The notes beneath the pieces are model-generated. The model worked only from the letters and a program-made list of their open reading frames with translations, was not told the DNA's origin and ran no database searches. A stretch of 64,000 nucleotides of DNA from Parastagonospora avenae f. sp. tritici 18332-5 (taxonomy: Eukaryota; Ascomycota; Dothideomycetes; Pleosporales; Phaeosphaeriaceae), in the NCBI GenBank assembly GCA_022559985.1, contig JAFJTR010000009.1:620001-684000 (forward strand). The letters run 5' to 3'. Of the stretch, positions 1 through 10,239 are shown piece after piece (the stretch's first letter is position 1; every line of letters begins with the position of its first letter). Position numbers and translations under genes: made by a program.

Positions 1-1544
1 GTTCGAGGGAGTGCGGGACATGCCTTGAGCCTGGGGCGGCTGACCGTAGGGACCGGGGACACCATAAGGAGTCGGCATCTGTTGAGGGAATCCGTGGGTA
101 CGTCCAGGGCTGGCAGGCACGGGGTGGCCAGGGTAGTGAATGGACTGCTGCAGCCCATACGTCTGACCGTAGTAGCCATTGTACGGATCGAGTCCTTGGG
201 GTGGCATACCATACATGCCCTGTTGTGGCTGAGTTGTTAGAAATAATTCGGCTTTATCTGGTTTGCTAGCTGAAGAAGAGATAAAAGAGTCGCGTTTAAC
301 AGGCAGAGCATTCGGCTTCTCGAGAGGAACCCGTGGTTGAGGCTCCTCTAGGAATGCCGAATTACTTAACTTAGGCGTGACACGATGCAGAAAATCTCGA
401 GGCGCTGCTGTATACTTGCAAGGCTTGCGGTACTCGGATATTGAAGGAGGGTGAGACAAAATAGGGGGAATACGAACCGGCTGTGCGTAGGGCTGGCCTT
501 GGTAATAGGGCATGCCCTGCGGGTTTGCAAGATGAGCTTGCTGGTGCATTGTAGCGGAAGAAATGGCGGGGCTGCGATTCTGGCGGAAAGGAGAACCTTG
601 TTGCATGCCTTGTGGCTGGAAAGCCGGGGGCATGGGACCACCACCACGGCCCATGTGCTGGTGCGGGACTGGGCGGAACGGCTGTGGGGACTGGTTCGCC
701 ATGTTGGGGTATTGAGGGTGCTGGGGGTAGCCACGTCCTCGTCCGTTGGAGTAGTTACGGCTCATGTTTGCGTTGCTCATGTCGCTGTGCGCGGACTGGG
801 AAGATTCGCGGCGCAGGTGTTGAGCCTGGGGGATGGAGTTGGGCTGCGAGGGCATGTTCATGCGGGCCTGATACAGAAGTTAGGAAGAATTCACTAAAAT
901 CGTAAACCGTGGTAGTGACTTACGTTAGCGTCGTTGCTCTCAGTCCCCTGGCCGCCGAACACCAAGTTTGGTCGCGTAGGCAGACCGTCAGGTTTGGGGC
1001 CGCCGGAGATAGGTGTCGGGATTGGCGAAGGCGAGTGCGCTGGTGAAGCGACGCGCGGGTTCTGAGCCTGGATGTTGAGACTGCCCTGTACTGCGGGCTG
1101 AGCGTGCGCAGGCGCTGGTGAGCCAGCAAGCGACCCAAACTTGATGCCAGAAGGCGGGCCACCTGCGGTGGTAGGTGGGGTCTGCTTCATCTGTACAGAG
1201 GGCTTGCGGCTATGGTCGCCGCTGCCATTAGGGCCTCCACTGACAATAGCAGGCATGGTGGGAATGGCTGGCTTGATGGCGCCACCGTTCACCGGAGACA
1301 CCGAGGAGCTCTTCCCATGCTGCGCGGTCTGCGGGCCTCCCACTGCCACGGGCGGCGCTCCGCTGGACGCGATCGTCGGAGAAGAGTTCTTCTGAGTCGC
1401 GTTGGCGTAAGAGCTGCGGGCAGTGGGCTGAGCCGATCCAGCGGCCACGTTGGCGGACGATCCTGCAGAGGAGCTGTTCGCGGGCGTAGCGGTCGAGGAA
1501 GCGGCGATGATGGGGTTTTGCGCGTTCGAGGTGGATGCACTCAT
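1..1544 (-). CDS. TIF4631: eIF4G-like translation initiation factor, N-terminal part (runs off left edge)
   Basis: Probable eIF4G, the scaffold of the cap-binding eIF4F complex. Only the disordered N-terminal half is in the window; the MIF4G domain would lie beyond position 1. The start ATG is at 1544-1542. Exon 1 (1544-924, 207 codons) is Ser/Ala/Pro-rich with the fungal eIF4G-like SYANAT motif and repeated SPAHSPSP-type segments. A 56-bp intron (923-868, GTAAGT donor, CTAAC branch, CAG acceptor) joins in phase 0 to exon 2, which carries an RGRG patch and Gln/Pro/Tyr-rich repeats ending near SPGRTHGFPQQ. The frame is open throughout, but 477-229 could be a second, in-frame intron of 249 bp because CTAACAACTCAG at 240-229 looks like a branch plus acceptor. 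The family call rests on composition and motif order, not on a folded domain, so a different low-complexity protein is possible. Confidence 0.72.
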
Positions 1545-3552
1545 TAGAAACCTGGGGTGGCGGGTTTGGAGAGAGAGTGGTCGGAGGGCGTGGTCGCGAG
1601 GTGCGTGTGCGGTGGCTTGCGCGTCCGCTGAGTATGCGCTGGTGACGTCGCTGATCTCGGATCAGCGCAAAGTGGGCAGTAACTGCGTATTAGGAGTTCG
1701 CTGGAGGCGCGACTCGGTGCAGGCTCACGGTGGGTGAGGGGTGAGAAAAGAAAGGGACGGGTGGTCGGCTCCTGGGAAATAGGGCGACGGGAGGCTGTCC
1801 GAGCGCTTTCACTGCAGAGAGTGAAATATGTCGAGACAGGTGCTCCGGGGAGAATTTCAACAGACGGGTCTGTGAAAAAGGCAAGCGGCTCCTGTGAAAA
1901 TCACTGAGCCCGCTGCTATGTGTCGTGTTGATAAATCTCAACGATGGGTGTTGGAAGAAGGGAGAAAAATCGTTGGTGATGTTGTGAGGCGAGTAAAATC
2001 AGCTAGGCCGCATCAAGGACCTAAGTGCTCCAGCTATTAGGAGCCCAAGGTTGACTCCGACTCCCTCAACACTGATTCATTCACGCGCCGCGCATTGGTT
2101 TGACTGTGCGCTGTTCGCACGCACTATCTGCTCCTCGCCTTTGTGTGCACCGGTGAGTCCGCGCGGGCTCTGTTGACGCTGGAGTCACAAGAGGGAGGTG
2201 CGTCCCAGATCCTTTGGCTCAGGCAGGCGCGAGCCACGCTACTCACCAAAACGAATCCAGGTGCAGTCATCACATCAGCATGAGGGACTCACTGCTGCGC
2301 CCCGGGCCATCGACGTGGCTCCGACAAGTATCGGAGGAGACTGTTTGTGGAACGGAACAATCTCCTCGCCATCGCAGTGCGGGCAGCAACAATATGAGCA
2401 ACTTCACAGACTTCAGACAGCAATGTTAGCTGCACGCGTTCCAAACATCTCTGAAGGCGCATGCGATGCAGTCTGCTATGGAGATGGGCAATAGCCGATA
2501 GATTATACCCCGCTGTCCTGTTGCCACCACTCGCTTTCCATAACGGCGCGTTGTGCCCGGTAACACTTTTCAGAGACCGTGTGAGGCACAAGAACATGTC
2601 TTCATTGGCTACACGTGCCGCTGGTAATGGCCTCCACTGCACAGCAGGATGGCTTGCGCATCTACCTACCCCGCCTTGGGCGAGAAAAAAAAGTTGCCGC
2701 AGTCTTCAAATTCTCATGCGCGCATATGCACAATGACGGACATGTTCCCAAGAAATTGACCATACATGTGAAAGAGCTCTGGCCCGCTTAAGTCCGCGTC
2801 ATGTGACTCTGCCATTGTTCCCAGATTAGAAGTGATGCCCACTACTTGAAGTCTACCAGCTCTTATCGATAGACATCGCTTGACGCAACAACAGGTTCCA
2901 GCATCTCAACTCTAGTGCCACGTCATAAGTCGGTAACCCACGTACTCTCAGCCTCGCCATCTGATGGTGTCCAGATCCAGGCGATGCATTGCTGCCTGAG
3001 GGGCTCGCTTACAACGCTATGTCATACAGCGCGAATTGGACAATGACAAGGAGCTTGCTTGCAAAACCAGACGGATGAGAAATGGCCGTTGAACTTTGTA
3101 GACTACTTTGTACTTCGGGATCGTGGAGAGCAAACCTAGCTTCTGCGATCCCCAAACGTAGTGCCTATCGATATCGACCTAGCGGGGAAGCCACGATCGG
3201 AAAGTTTAAACGTTAGCCCGAACCACACTGAGATATAATCAGAACTACTAGATCAACGTTGGCACAGCTTCCAGAAGACGCTCGGTATACCTATTTGCCG
3301 AATCAGACGTTGAACGTTCCTCAGCAGCATGTTAGGTACTGTGTATTGGCAGGACTGTACGCGGGTGGGCACTTAGCTGGAAGGTCACCTTGACACGCAC
3401 ACCAGCGCCAGTCTAAGTAGCGACCTGTGTATATCTTTTATCTAAGCCGTACCCTGCGTCCGTGTGCTTATAGCGGCGACATACTGCCTATTCTCGATTG
3501 CAACAGATAAAGACCGAGTGGCAACAGCAGAGAGCCTATCCCATACCATGAT

Positions 3553-3833
3553 GTTATACACGAGGCCTTGTCGTCGATTCCAACACCTCCTGGTACTCGG
3601 CGTAGCTCCAAGCTATGGGACGTCCTTGTACACTTTCCCTCGTGGTTGTTACATGGGGCTCTACAGTCAAACCCGACACCTAGTTATACTGTGTATAGCT
3701 TCAAGCTAAGGGATGCCCTGCACGCTTCTCCTCGTGGTTCATACACAGGCCCTGACTGCCTAATTGTCCAACCCGACACCCAGCGATGCTATGCATAGCC
3801 TCAGGCTATGGGTGCCCATGTACGCTTTCCCTC
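3553..3833. repeat. degenerate 93-100 bp tandem repeat
   Basis: Units begin with CAAGCTATGGG or a close variant at 3609, 3702 and 3802, giving periods of 93 and 100 bp, and a partial upstream unit ends at 3608. Each unit contains a CTCGTGGTT-like core and a CCGACACC-like segment. Copies differ at many positions, so the array is old. No function is apparent. Confidence 0.75.
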
Positions 3834-3905
3834 GTAGTTGATACTCTGTCCCTCATGAGTCGTGGTTGATACTCTGTCCCTCATGAATCGTAGTTGATAA
3901 TCCGT
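3834..3905. repeat. 28-bp tandem repeat, about 2.5 copies
   Basis: The segment GTAGTTGATACTCTGTCCCT recurs with a 28-bp period from 3834, 3862 and 3890, the last copy being partial. It follows directly on the 93-100 bp array, whose CTCGTGGTT core it resembles, and probably arose from it by local slippage. Confidence 0.8.
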
Positions 3906-6900
3906 AATACACGGCTACACGTCGGTGGTACTATCGAGCCGAAAGCACCAGGTACGATTTGTACTTTCGTCAAAAGACATTTTACGTCATAGCCACCGTG
4001 TCTGAGCCATTACAGCTGACTCACAGACAGTTGGCGGTGGCACAGCGGCAGCGTTGTGGCGGCTCATGGTGCGGCGGTACCAAGTAGCAGCCGCAATGAC
4101 ATATGCAGCCTCATGTTGTGCTAGCTGCGCCCGGGCGCCGGGTTTTGGCTGGAGACACTGCGTTGTTGGGTGGCAGATTTGAAACTTCGGCACCTACGTC
4201 TGTACAACAGTATTACGACGGTGTGCATGATAACGTCTCTATCAGAAACGCAAAACAGGCGAGTTTCTCCATGTGCCGGAGTCCAGGCTCTCGTGCTACC
4301 CATCGATGTCGAGCACCGAGATTGTAGCTTACCGTCGCTGCATGATTCGGAGGTTTTCTTCAGGGCTAGGACTTCTCAACATTTGGTACATGCCTCCTCA
4401 TGCCAGAACCGTACGAGAACTGCGTCGGCGAGCTGGTGTTGATCAATGGAAGGTGGAACGATGTGGGTAGGCGTTGGTTGGCGAAGCGCCGAGAGCTGCT
4501 TCATTCCGAGAATCTTGACGTCTCGAGCGGAGCCTCAGCATCGCGCAATCTCCACCACGTGCTGGGCATTCTTTGCACGGCGACCGCGATGCCAGGCAAT
4601 GACCAAGCAAACTACCGTAGCAAAGCGATCCCGGCAACCGGATTCCTGTACTCGATTGTGAGGCCGATCACTAGCGGATTCGAAATTCCCACCTCTCGTT
4701 GTTGTTGGATCCCACACCTGGGTACTCATGCGAGGCCCTGCCACAGTGCCACCCTAGAAGCGCCAACAGCTACGACTCGCATGTCGACCGAGCTCACCCA
4801 TCACGGTCAACGGCGCGAGCCAGCCCGCTCAGCACTGTTTCATGATCTACTTTCGCGTTCGTATTGGGGACTGAAGGTTTCGGGCTTTCGGTCGTCCGTT
4901 GCTGGAGCCAAGTACGTAGCATGATGAGTGTAAGACATGTTCGGGCGCTAAGAACGCCGCCTCGGCAGCCTTCAGCCAGAAGGGAAAGAGTAGGCTAGGG
5001 CCAAAACCAACTTCGCATGACGACTTTTATCGCATGTGCTAAGACTTTGCTTTTGAGCCGTTGGTGGTTGCAAAAATGCGTTTACAGAAGGAGGTGTGGA
5101 GTACGATCATGCGGGTGTGTGCTCGTGCGATGTGGATGGATAGGATGGGCGATTGGGCGATTCCTTCCCGTCTCTTCTCCGCCGCCTTATCCACCTCTCC
5201 CGTCTTCTCGCTCCAACCTGCCTTGTTCTGCATCGTCATACACGCTGGGCCGCCCAACCTTGCGCAAGGTGAGAATGAAGCATTTGGACGGCCTCGGTAT
5301 GTTGTCTGAGGCTAGCAAGCAAGGGATCATGCCTGTCCCCGCGTAATCTGACGTTCGCTGCTGTCGAAGTGGATAACCAACATCTTCTTTCTTCACTGAG
5401 TCACGACGTACCTCAACTGCGTTGACCTTGTTGGCATGTGAAGATTGAGGCTAGAGGCGCAGTTCTTGGTACAATGCAGCGGCGCATCTGCTTACACGTG
5501 ACCCACGTGCCTTCTTCTTCCACCAATGCCTTCCTGAAACGACCAAGTCCGTTCCCAAGTAGGAAAGCACTGCTGACTCGCTTTAGTCCCACCGCCGCCA
5601 CGGCATTTCCATTTCTACAAACAGCCGCCGAAAGACCAACCGCAGTAAGGTCGCACAGGGCTGATCCTACAGCGCCTGAAGATCCAACATCTTGCACTCC
5701 ACCCTTCTCCACGACTTTTTTCGGCTGTTGGAGGCAATACGAGCTGGCGTCGGTCCTCGCCCTGCGCTGCACGACTTACATGACAAACTTTCCTGTCGAA
5801 CCACTCGAGTTCAGCCGGCGTGGGAAGTGGAGCGGAATTGCGTAGGGTAAACGCTGCAGTCCGTGCCATCGAGCACCTCAGGCACGACGTTCCGGAGCCC
5901 TTGGACATGTTTTTTGTTAGTGTCGCCAGACGCGATACCTACCTGCATCACACGGACTTCCTGTCGCCTCGATGGGTGTCAGCGCCTTACCCTATCTTCC
6001 GGTTGTGGAGAGCGGTTAGCTCAGATGCGACCACATCGTGAAGGGATGCGGAGGTACTCCGCTGCAAAAGCAGCGAGGACTGCCTTAGCTGCAGCCTGCC
6101 TGCACCGTTCAGGAGCGAGCAGCAGGGACGATCGGAACGGCGCACCGCGTTGCGACGACCGTCATCCGAGGACTGCCTGGATGACCTCATACTATTGGAG
6201 AGACGTGCGGTTCTGCTAGTTTGGATGGTAATGCCTCGATGGTGGTAACCTGAGACGTCGGTTCGAATTGACTTTCTTCAACGGTTCCCTTGCAACGTCG
6301 TCTTACAAGGAATGATCCTGGTCAATATGTGAGCCAGTCTGCTTGCCTGTTGAAGCCTAGCAGACTCTGAGTCGCCTATCACACCGCCACGTCTCTGCCT
6401 CGCGAGAACAAGCCTCACCGCAATGTTGAGCGATCACCAGATCACACGGCCGAAGCCCCCACCAGATCCTGCATACCTGGCAGGACCCGCATTTGCCATG
6501 GCGTACTAGCATTTCTCGAAGCTCTGGAACTACTCCTGGAAGAACGGTGAAGGCTATCATCCAATTCGCTGAAACTGACGAATGCCCAGCCTCAATTAAG
6601 CCTAAGATGTACCTTAAACCAATACTTTGCGCCGGCGGCTCGCTCAAGCTGCTGGCGCCTCATCAATCTATCTGCAATTAACACTCCCGAAAGCCAGCGC
6701 AGCCAGCAATAACTCTAATGAGTGACGATCCACATCAAGCATGTTCTTCCATGCAGGACGCTGCAGAGGCTTTTCATGTCGAGTGTCACGCATTTTCGCT
6801 GCCCTGGACTAGACCGGGTTAAGCACCCATGTCCCAACACCATGACCCTCGATCAACAAGACGCACAGGTGCGGAACCCAGCAAACCGAACCTATCAAGA

Positions 6901-8539
6901 AGACAGTTCAGAATACCAGTGTTCCCCGCAAAATGATACCGCCCTGGAAGACGACGATGTTTCGAAACGAACCAACGGCCCTTTCTATTCGTTCTGGTAT
7001 GGGTATCGCATGACTCGGACGCACATGCCCTTTCGCTCTTTCGCATCGGACTATCCATCGACCTCTCGCGCCCTGGCAATTTAGCCACCGCGACCACGAC
7101 ACATCTCCACCATGCAGCTACCGTCCGATGGCCCTCCACATGCCTTATGCATTGCCATCAATCAATCAAGTAAGCGAACCACTCGCAGCCGCCTTCGGTT
7201 CCTGAGCCTCAAAAGCCGGTTCTCTAGTCTGGGGTAAAGTGTGGAGAAGCCATGCCCACGCCCGTACCGCAGGTCATGCGGCTGGCTAATAGATTGCTGA
7301 GGGGTAAGTAGAGGGAAAGGTCTTGTTGCGAAGGGTTTGATCGACAGGCAAAAGAAGCCGTAGAAGCTTCTGTACGGAATATTCTTCGCGGCGCGGCGTT
7401 GGCCTCAGGGACAGGGACAAGCTCACTGGGCGAGTAAGTTCGTGTTGGTGATGTAGGAGAAAGCAACTTTACTTTTCTTTTGTTGTGGAGTGGGTACGGT
7501 ACGAACGACCAACGTTAGACACGTTATTTTAGTCTACACTTTTTTTTTGCGCGTTCGGCCACACAGGAGCCGGCGTCCGTCATCAGAGGCCTGCCGCCTG
7601 AGGTGACACCGGAACGTGGTTGCTTGCAAGCGAGAGCCATCATGGCCTGAGGTCCCACTGGCCCCCATAACGTGGTGGAACATGAGGCCCGAGACTGTGA
7701 ATCTTCCGATGTCGCCTGGTATGTTCCGGCGGCGAACTCGTGCTGAGTCGCTTGGGTATAACAAGTTCGTTGGCTGTAGACAGTGGCTCCGTAGATCCCC
7801 TGCGGTTGCAATCTGTGTCGTAGCCAGGGACCGGCCGCCAGTGCTGTGCAGCAATATCCGGATGGTGAAATGGCGATCACAGATCACGGTGCGCACAAGG
7901 GCTCAGAGGCAAGATTTGTGGGGTATCGTTTAGTTTGATTCGTACGCTATCGTATTTGACATTTTTAAGAACAGAGGGTGGGTGTTTTCTACAGTGTGGG
8001 CTTTTTTGTAGTAGGTGATATTGTTTATCCAATAGTAATAGAAGTCGTAAATAACAGGAGACAAGAAGAGAAGTGTGTACAGAAAAGTCACAGACGAGTT
8101 CCAGCCATCTACAAGAGGGGTTCCTAACAGAAAGAAATAAAACGGCATGCAAAAGTAGATACAGTAGAAGGGTATACCAGCAGCGCCATTAAGGTTCTGT
8201 TTTAAAAAGTGATGTTGGTGTCAGAAAGTGAAGCGATAAGAAGATCGGGACAAAGCGGTTCCACGCCACCGGCCCAAACATGAAACAAGCCACCACAGGT
8301 GCGGCGTCGCGGAGGACGAAACAGCCCGGTAGTCGAGTGGAAGGTACCGAAGAAGTCCAGAACAGCAGTTCAAAGTCGTAAGATCCCAGCACGCCCAAAG
8401 GAGCATCGCTTGTTTGCCATGTTTTTGTTGGGTGGGAAAGTACCCACATCCACAGGGAGTTCCGCCGGGCCACTCCGATAAAACGCCCTTGCTAATAAGC
8501 CCGTACTGAAAAGAGAACAAACAAACACGTGGTGCTCGA

Positions 8540-10239
8540 TCAGTAACCCTGTGATAGTTGATCGTTGTCGTCGTCGTTGGCTTGGCTGTGATTTGAGTGG
8601 TGGTCCATGACTTCTCCTAGAACGGAACCAACGCCGGGATATTGTTCGTTGTGGGCCGAATCGTTGCGTAGATATGAATTGGAGAAGCTACTGAGGTGAT
8701 GTGGAGCACTCAGCTGGGGCATAGCGTAGCCTTGGGGAGTTCCAAGCGGTGAGCCGGAGTAGGACGGGAAATGGGCCGTTTGTGGTGTGTGGTGGCTCCG
8801 GCTGGGGGTGTAGTGTGTGCTGAGTTCTATGCGGCGAGGTACACCGTTCGAGAATGAGCGCATCCTTTGAGAACTAGATGCTTGGAAGCCAGGCACCGGA
8901 GAGTACGAGTAGCCGATGCCGTAGGGCATCATGGAGCTTGAGTACGATCGGGAGCCATCGGAGTGACTGGTGTCTGGCGAGCCGTGCATGTTGTCAGAAC
9001 TGTAGCTCATGCTAGTCCGAAGTGGCGATTGCAGTGACTCTGCCCGACTCCTGTTGATGCGATCGGCGTGCAGCGTCAACCGGGGAATGCTGTGTTGTGC
9101 TGCGTATGCTGGTGGCGTGCTGACAGGCATTGAGAAGGGATTCGATGTCCTTGGGCTGGTATCCAATGGGGCTGAGTTGAAACCAAAAGGAGATTCACCA
9201 TGTGCTGATACTGGTGACAGAGTGTCAGTAGCTGACTGGGGTGGCGTGAAGGTGAAGCCACCGAAAGCCGGTGAGATACCAGTTGGCGACATGTGGGAGT
9301 CGAGTGGTCCTCGCCTCAAGGTGTCGATGCTTAGAGGACGCATCATGTTGCTTTCCGCAAAGCTTGGAGCGTACGATCCTGGTGATGCCAATGGCGTCCC
9401 AAGGCCGTGGTGGTTGCCAAATGGAGAGTGCAGGGCCTGTGCCATGTCGAAGTCGTCTGGCAGGGCGCGAGATCTCATCATACGCTCGCGGTCATCGCTA
9501 GTTAAACGCTTGAGCTTTGCTCGCCTACTGCATGTTAGTCATGTCGAGATCGTTCTCGTGTTACTGCGTACCTGTTCTGGAACCAAACTTGCACTTGTCG
9601 TGGGCTGAGACCGGGAATCTCGCGAGCAAGGCGTTCTCGGTGAGCAGCATCGGGGTGAGCCTGACGAGCGAACTCGCTCATAAGAAAGCGGGTCTGGTTG
9701 TGAGTCAACCTGAAGCGCTTCATTTTGCGCTTGGCCGCGCGGATCTCAGCAGCGGACATCGGGGGCCTGTTCTCGTCTTTGATATCGCCATCACAGTCCT
9801 CGTCCTTGTCGTCGAGAATGAGGTCGTCGTCTTGGTCCTCCAGCTTCTCACATGCATTGCCATCGTGTGTCGATGGAGGAGTGAGTCTCGAGATGGGACT
9901 TGTCGGTGCTGATCCACCGAAAGTAACGTTTGGCACATCATGCTCCTCAATATCGCCTAGGCCAGAGGGTGACTCGGAGCCGCCATGGAGGTGGCTTTTG
10001 TTGTCAAGCATATAGGGAAAGCTCTTGTGTGATCGCATCATAGGACGTTTGTGGTCGTAGCCATGCCCGGCTACCTCAGCCTGGAGCATAGCCATGTCGC
10101 TGTCTGAGTGTGGAGGAGTGTGCTCCAGAGTCCGGATGTCGGAAGATTGCCACTCGTTCTCGGCAGGAGTAGTGCCGTACGCAGACATGCGCGGCGAGCT
10201 AGGCGGAGACAAAGGAATGATGAAGTTTCCGTCAACCAT
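8540..10239 (-). CDS. Homeodomain transcription factor (fungal Hbx/HOX type)
   Basis: Nuclear DNA-binding regulator of about 550 residues. Exon 1 is 10239-9572 and exon 2 is 9524-8540, separated by a 47-bp intron (9571-9525; donor GTACGC, branch CTAAC, acceptor TAG). The chosen start gives a protein beginning MVDGNFIIPLSPPSSPRMS; the frame is open upstream to an ATG at 10422, but that part looks like leader. The homeodomain lies at roughly residues 168-230 and ends in the recognition helix with WFQNRRAKLKR, formed exactly across the intron. Before it is an acidic Asp/Glu-rich stretch; after it is a long Ser/Pro-rich tail with phase-typical MSPTGISPAFG and SRAESLQSPLR motifs shared with filamentous-fungal homeobox proteins. 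Members of this group act in conidiation and development; that role here is inference. An unusual CAGTAG double acceptor precedes exon 2. Confidence 0.88.

Larger units (their letters stand above)
1545..8539. other. 7-kb stretch without a supportable gene
   Basis: This holds the 5' leader and promoter of the eIF4G gene (1545 to perhaps 2100) and the 3' UTR of the homeodomain gene (below 8540). Many frames of 60-174 codons are open on both strands, but none shows a recognisable domain, paired splice signals or consistent codon use. A degenerate minisatellite lies at 3553-3905. Base composition is not strongly AT-rich, so it does not look like a RIP-degraded transposon. A non-coding RNA or very small gene cannot be excluded. 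Confidence 0.6.

Noticed and set aside
4400..4924. 174-codon open frame in the 7-kb interval
   Set aside because: No domain or conserved motif, and other strand frames of similar quality overlap it.
6220..6275. tRNA-like GGTTCGAATTGAC segment
   Set aside because: It has a B-box-like string, but no acceptor or anticodon stem could be folded around it.
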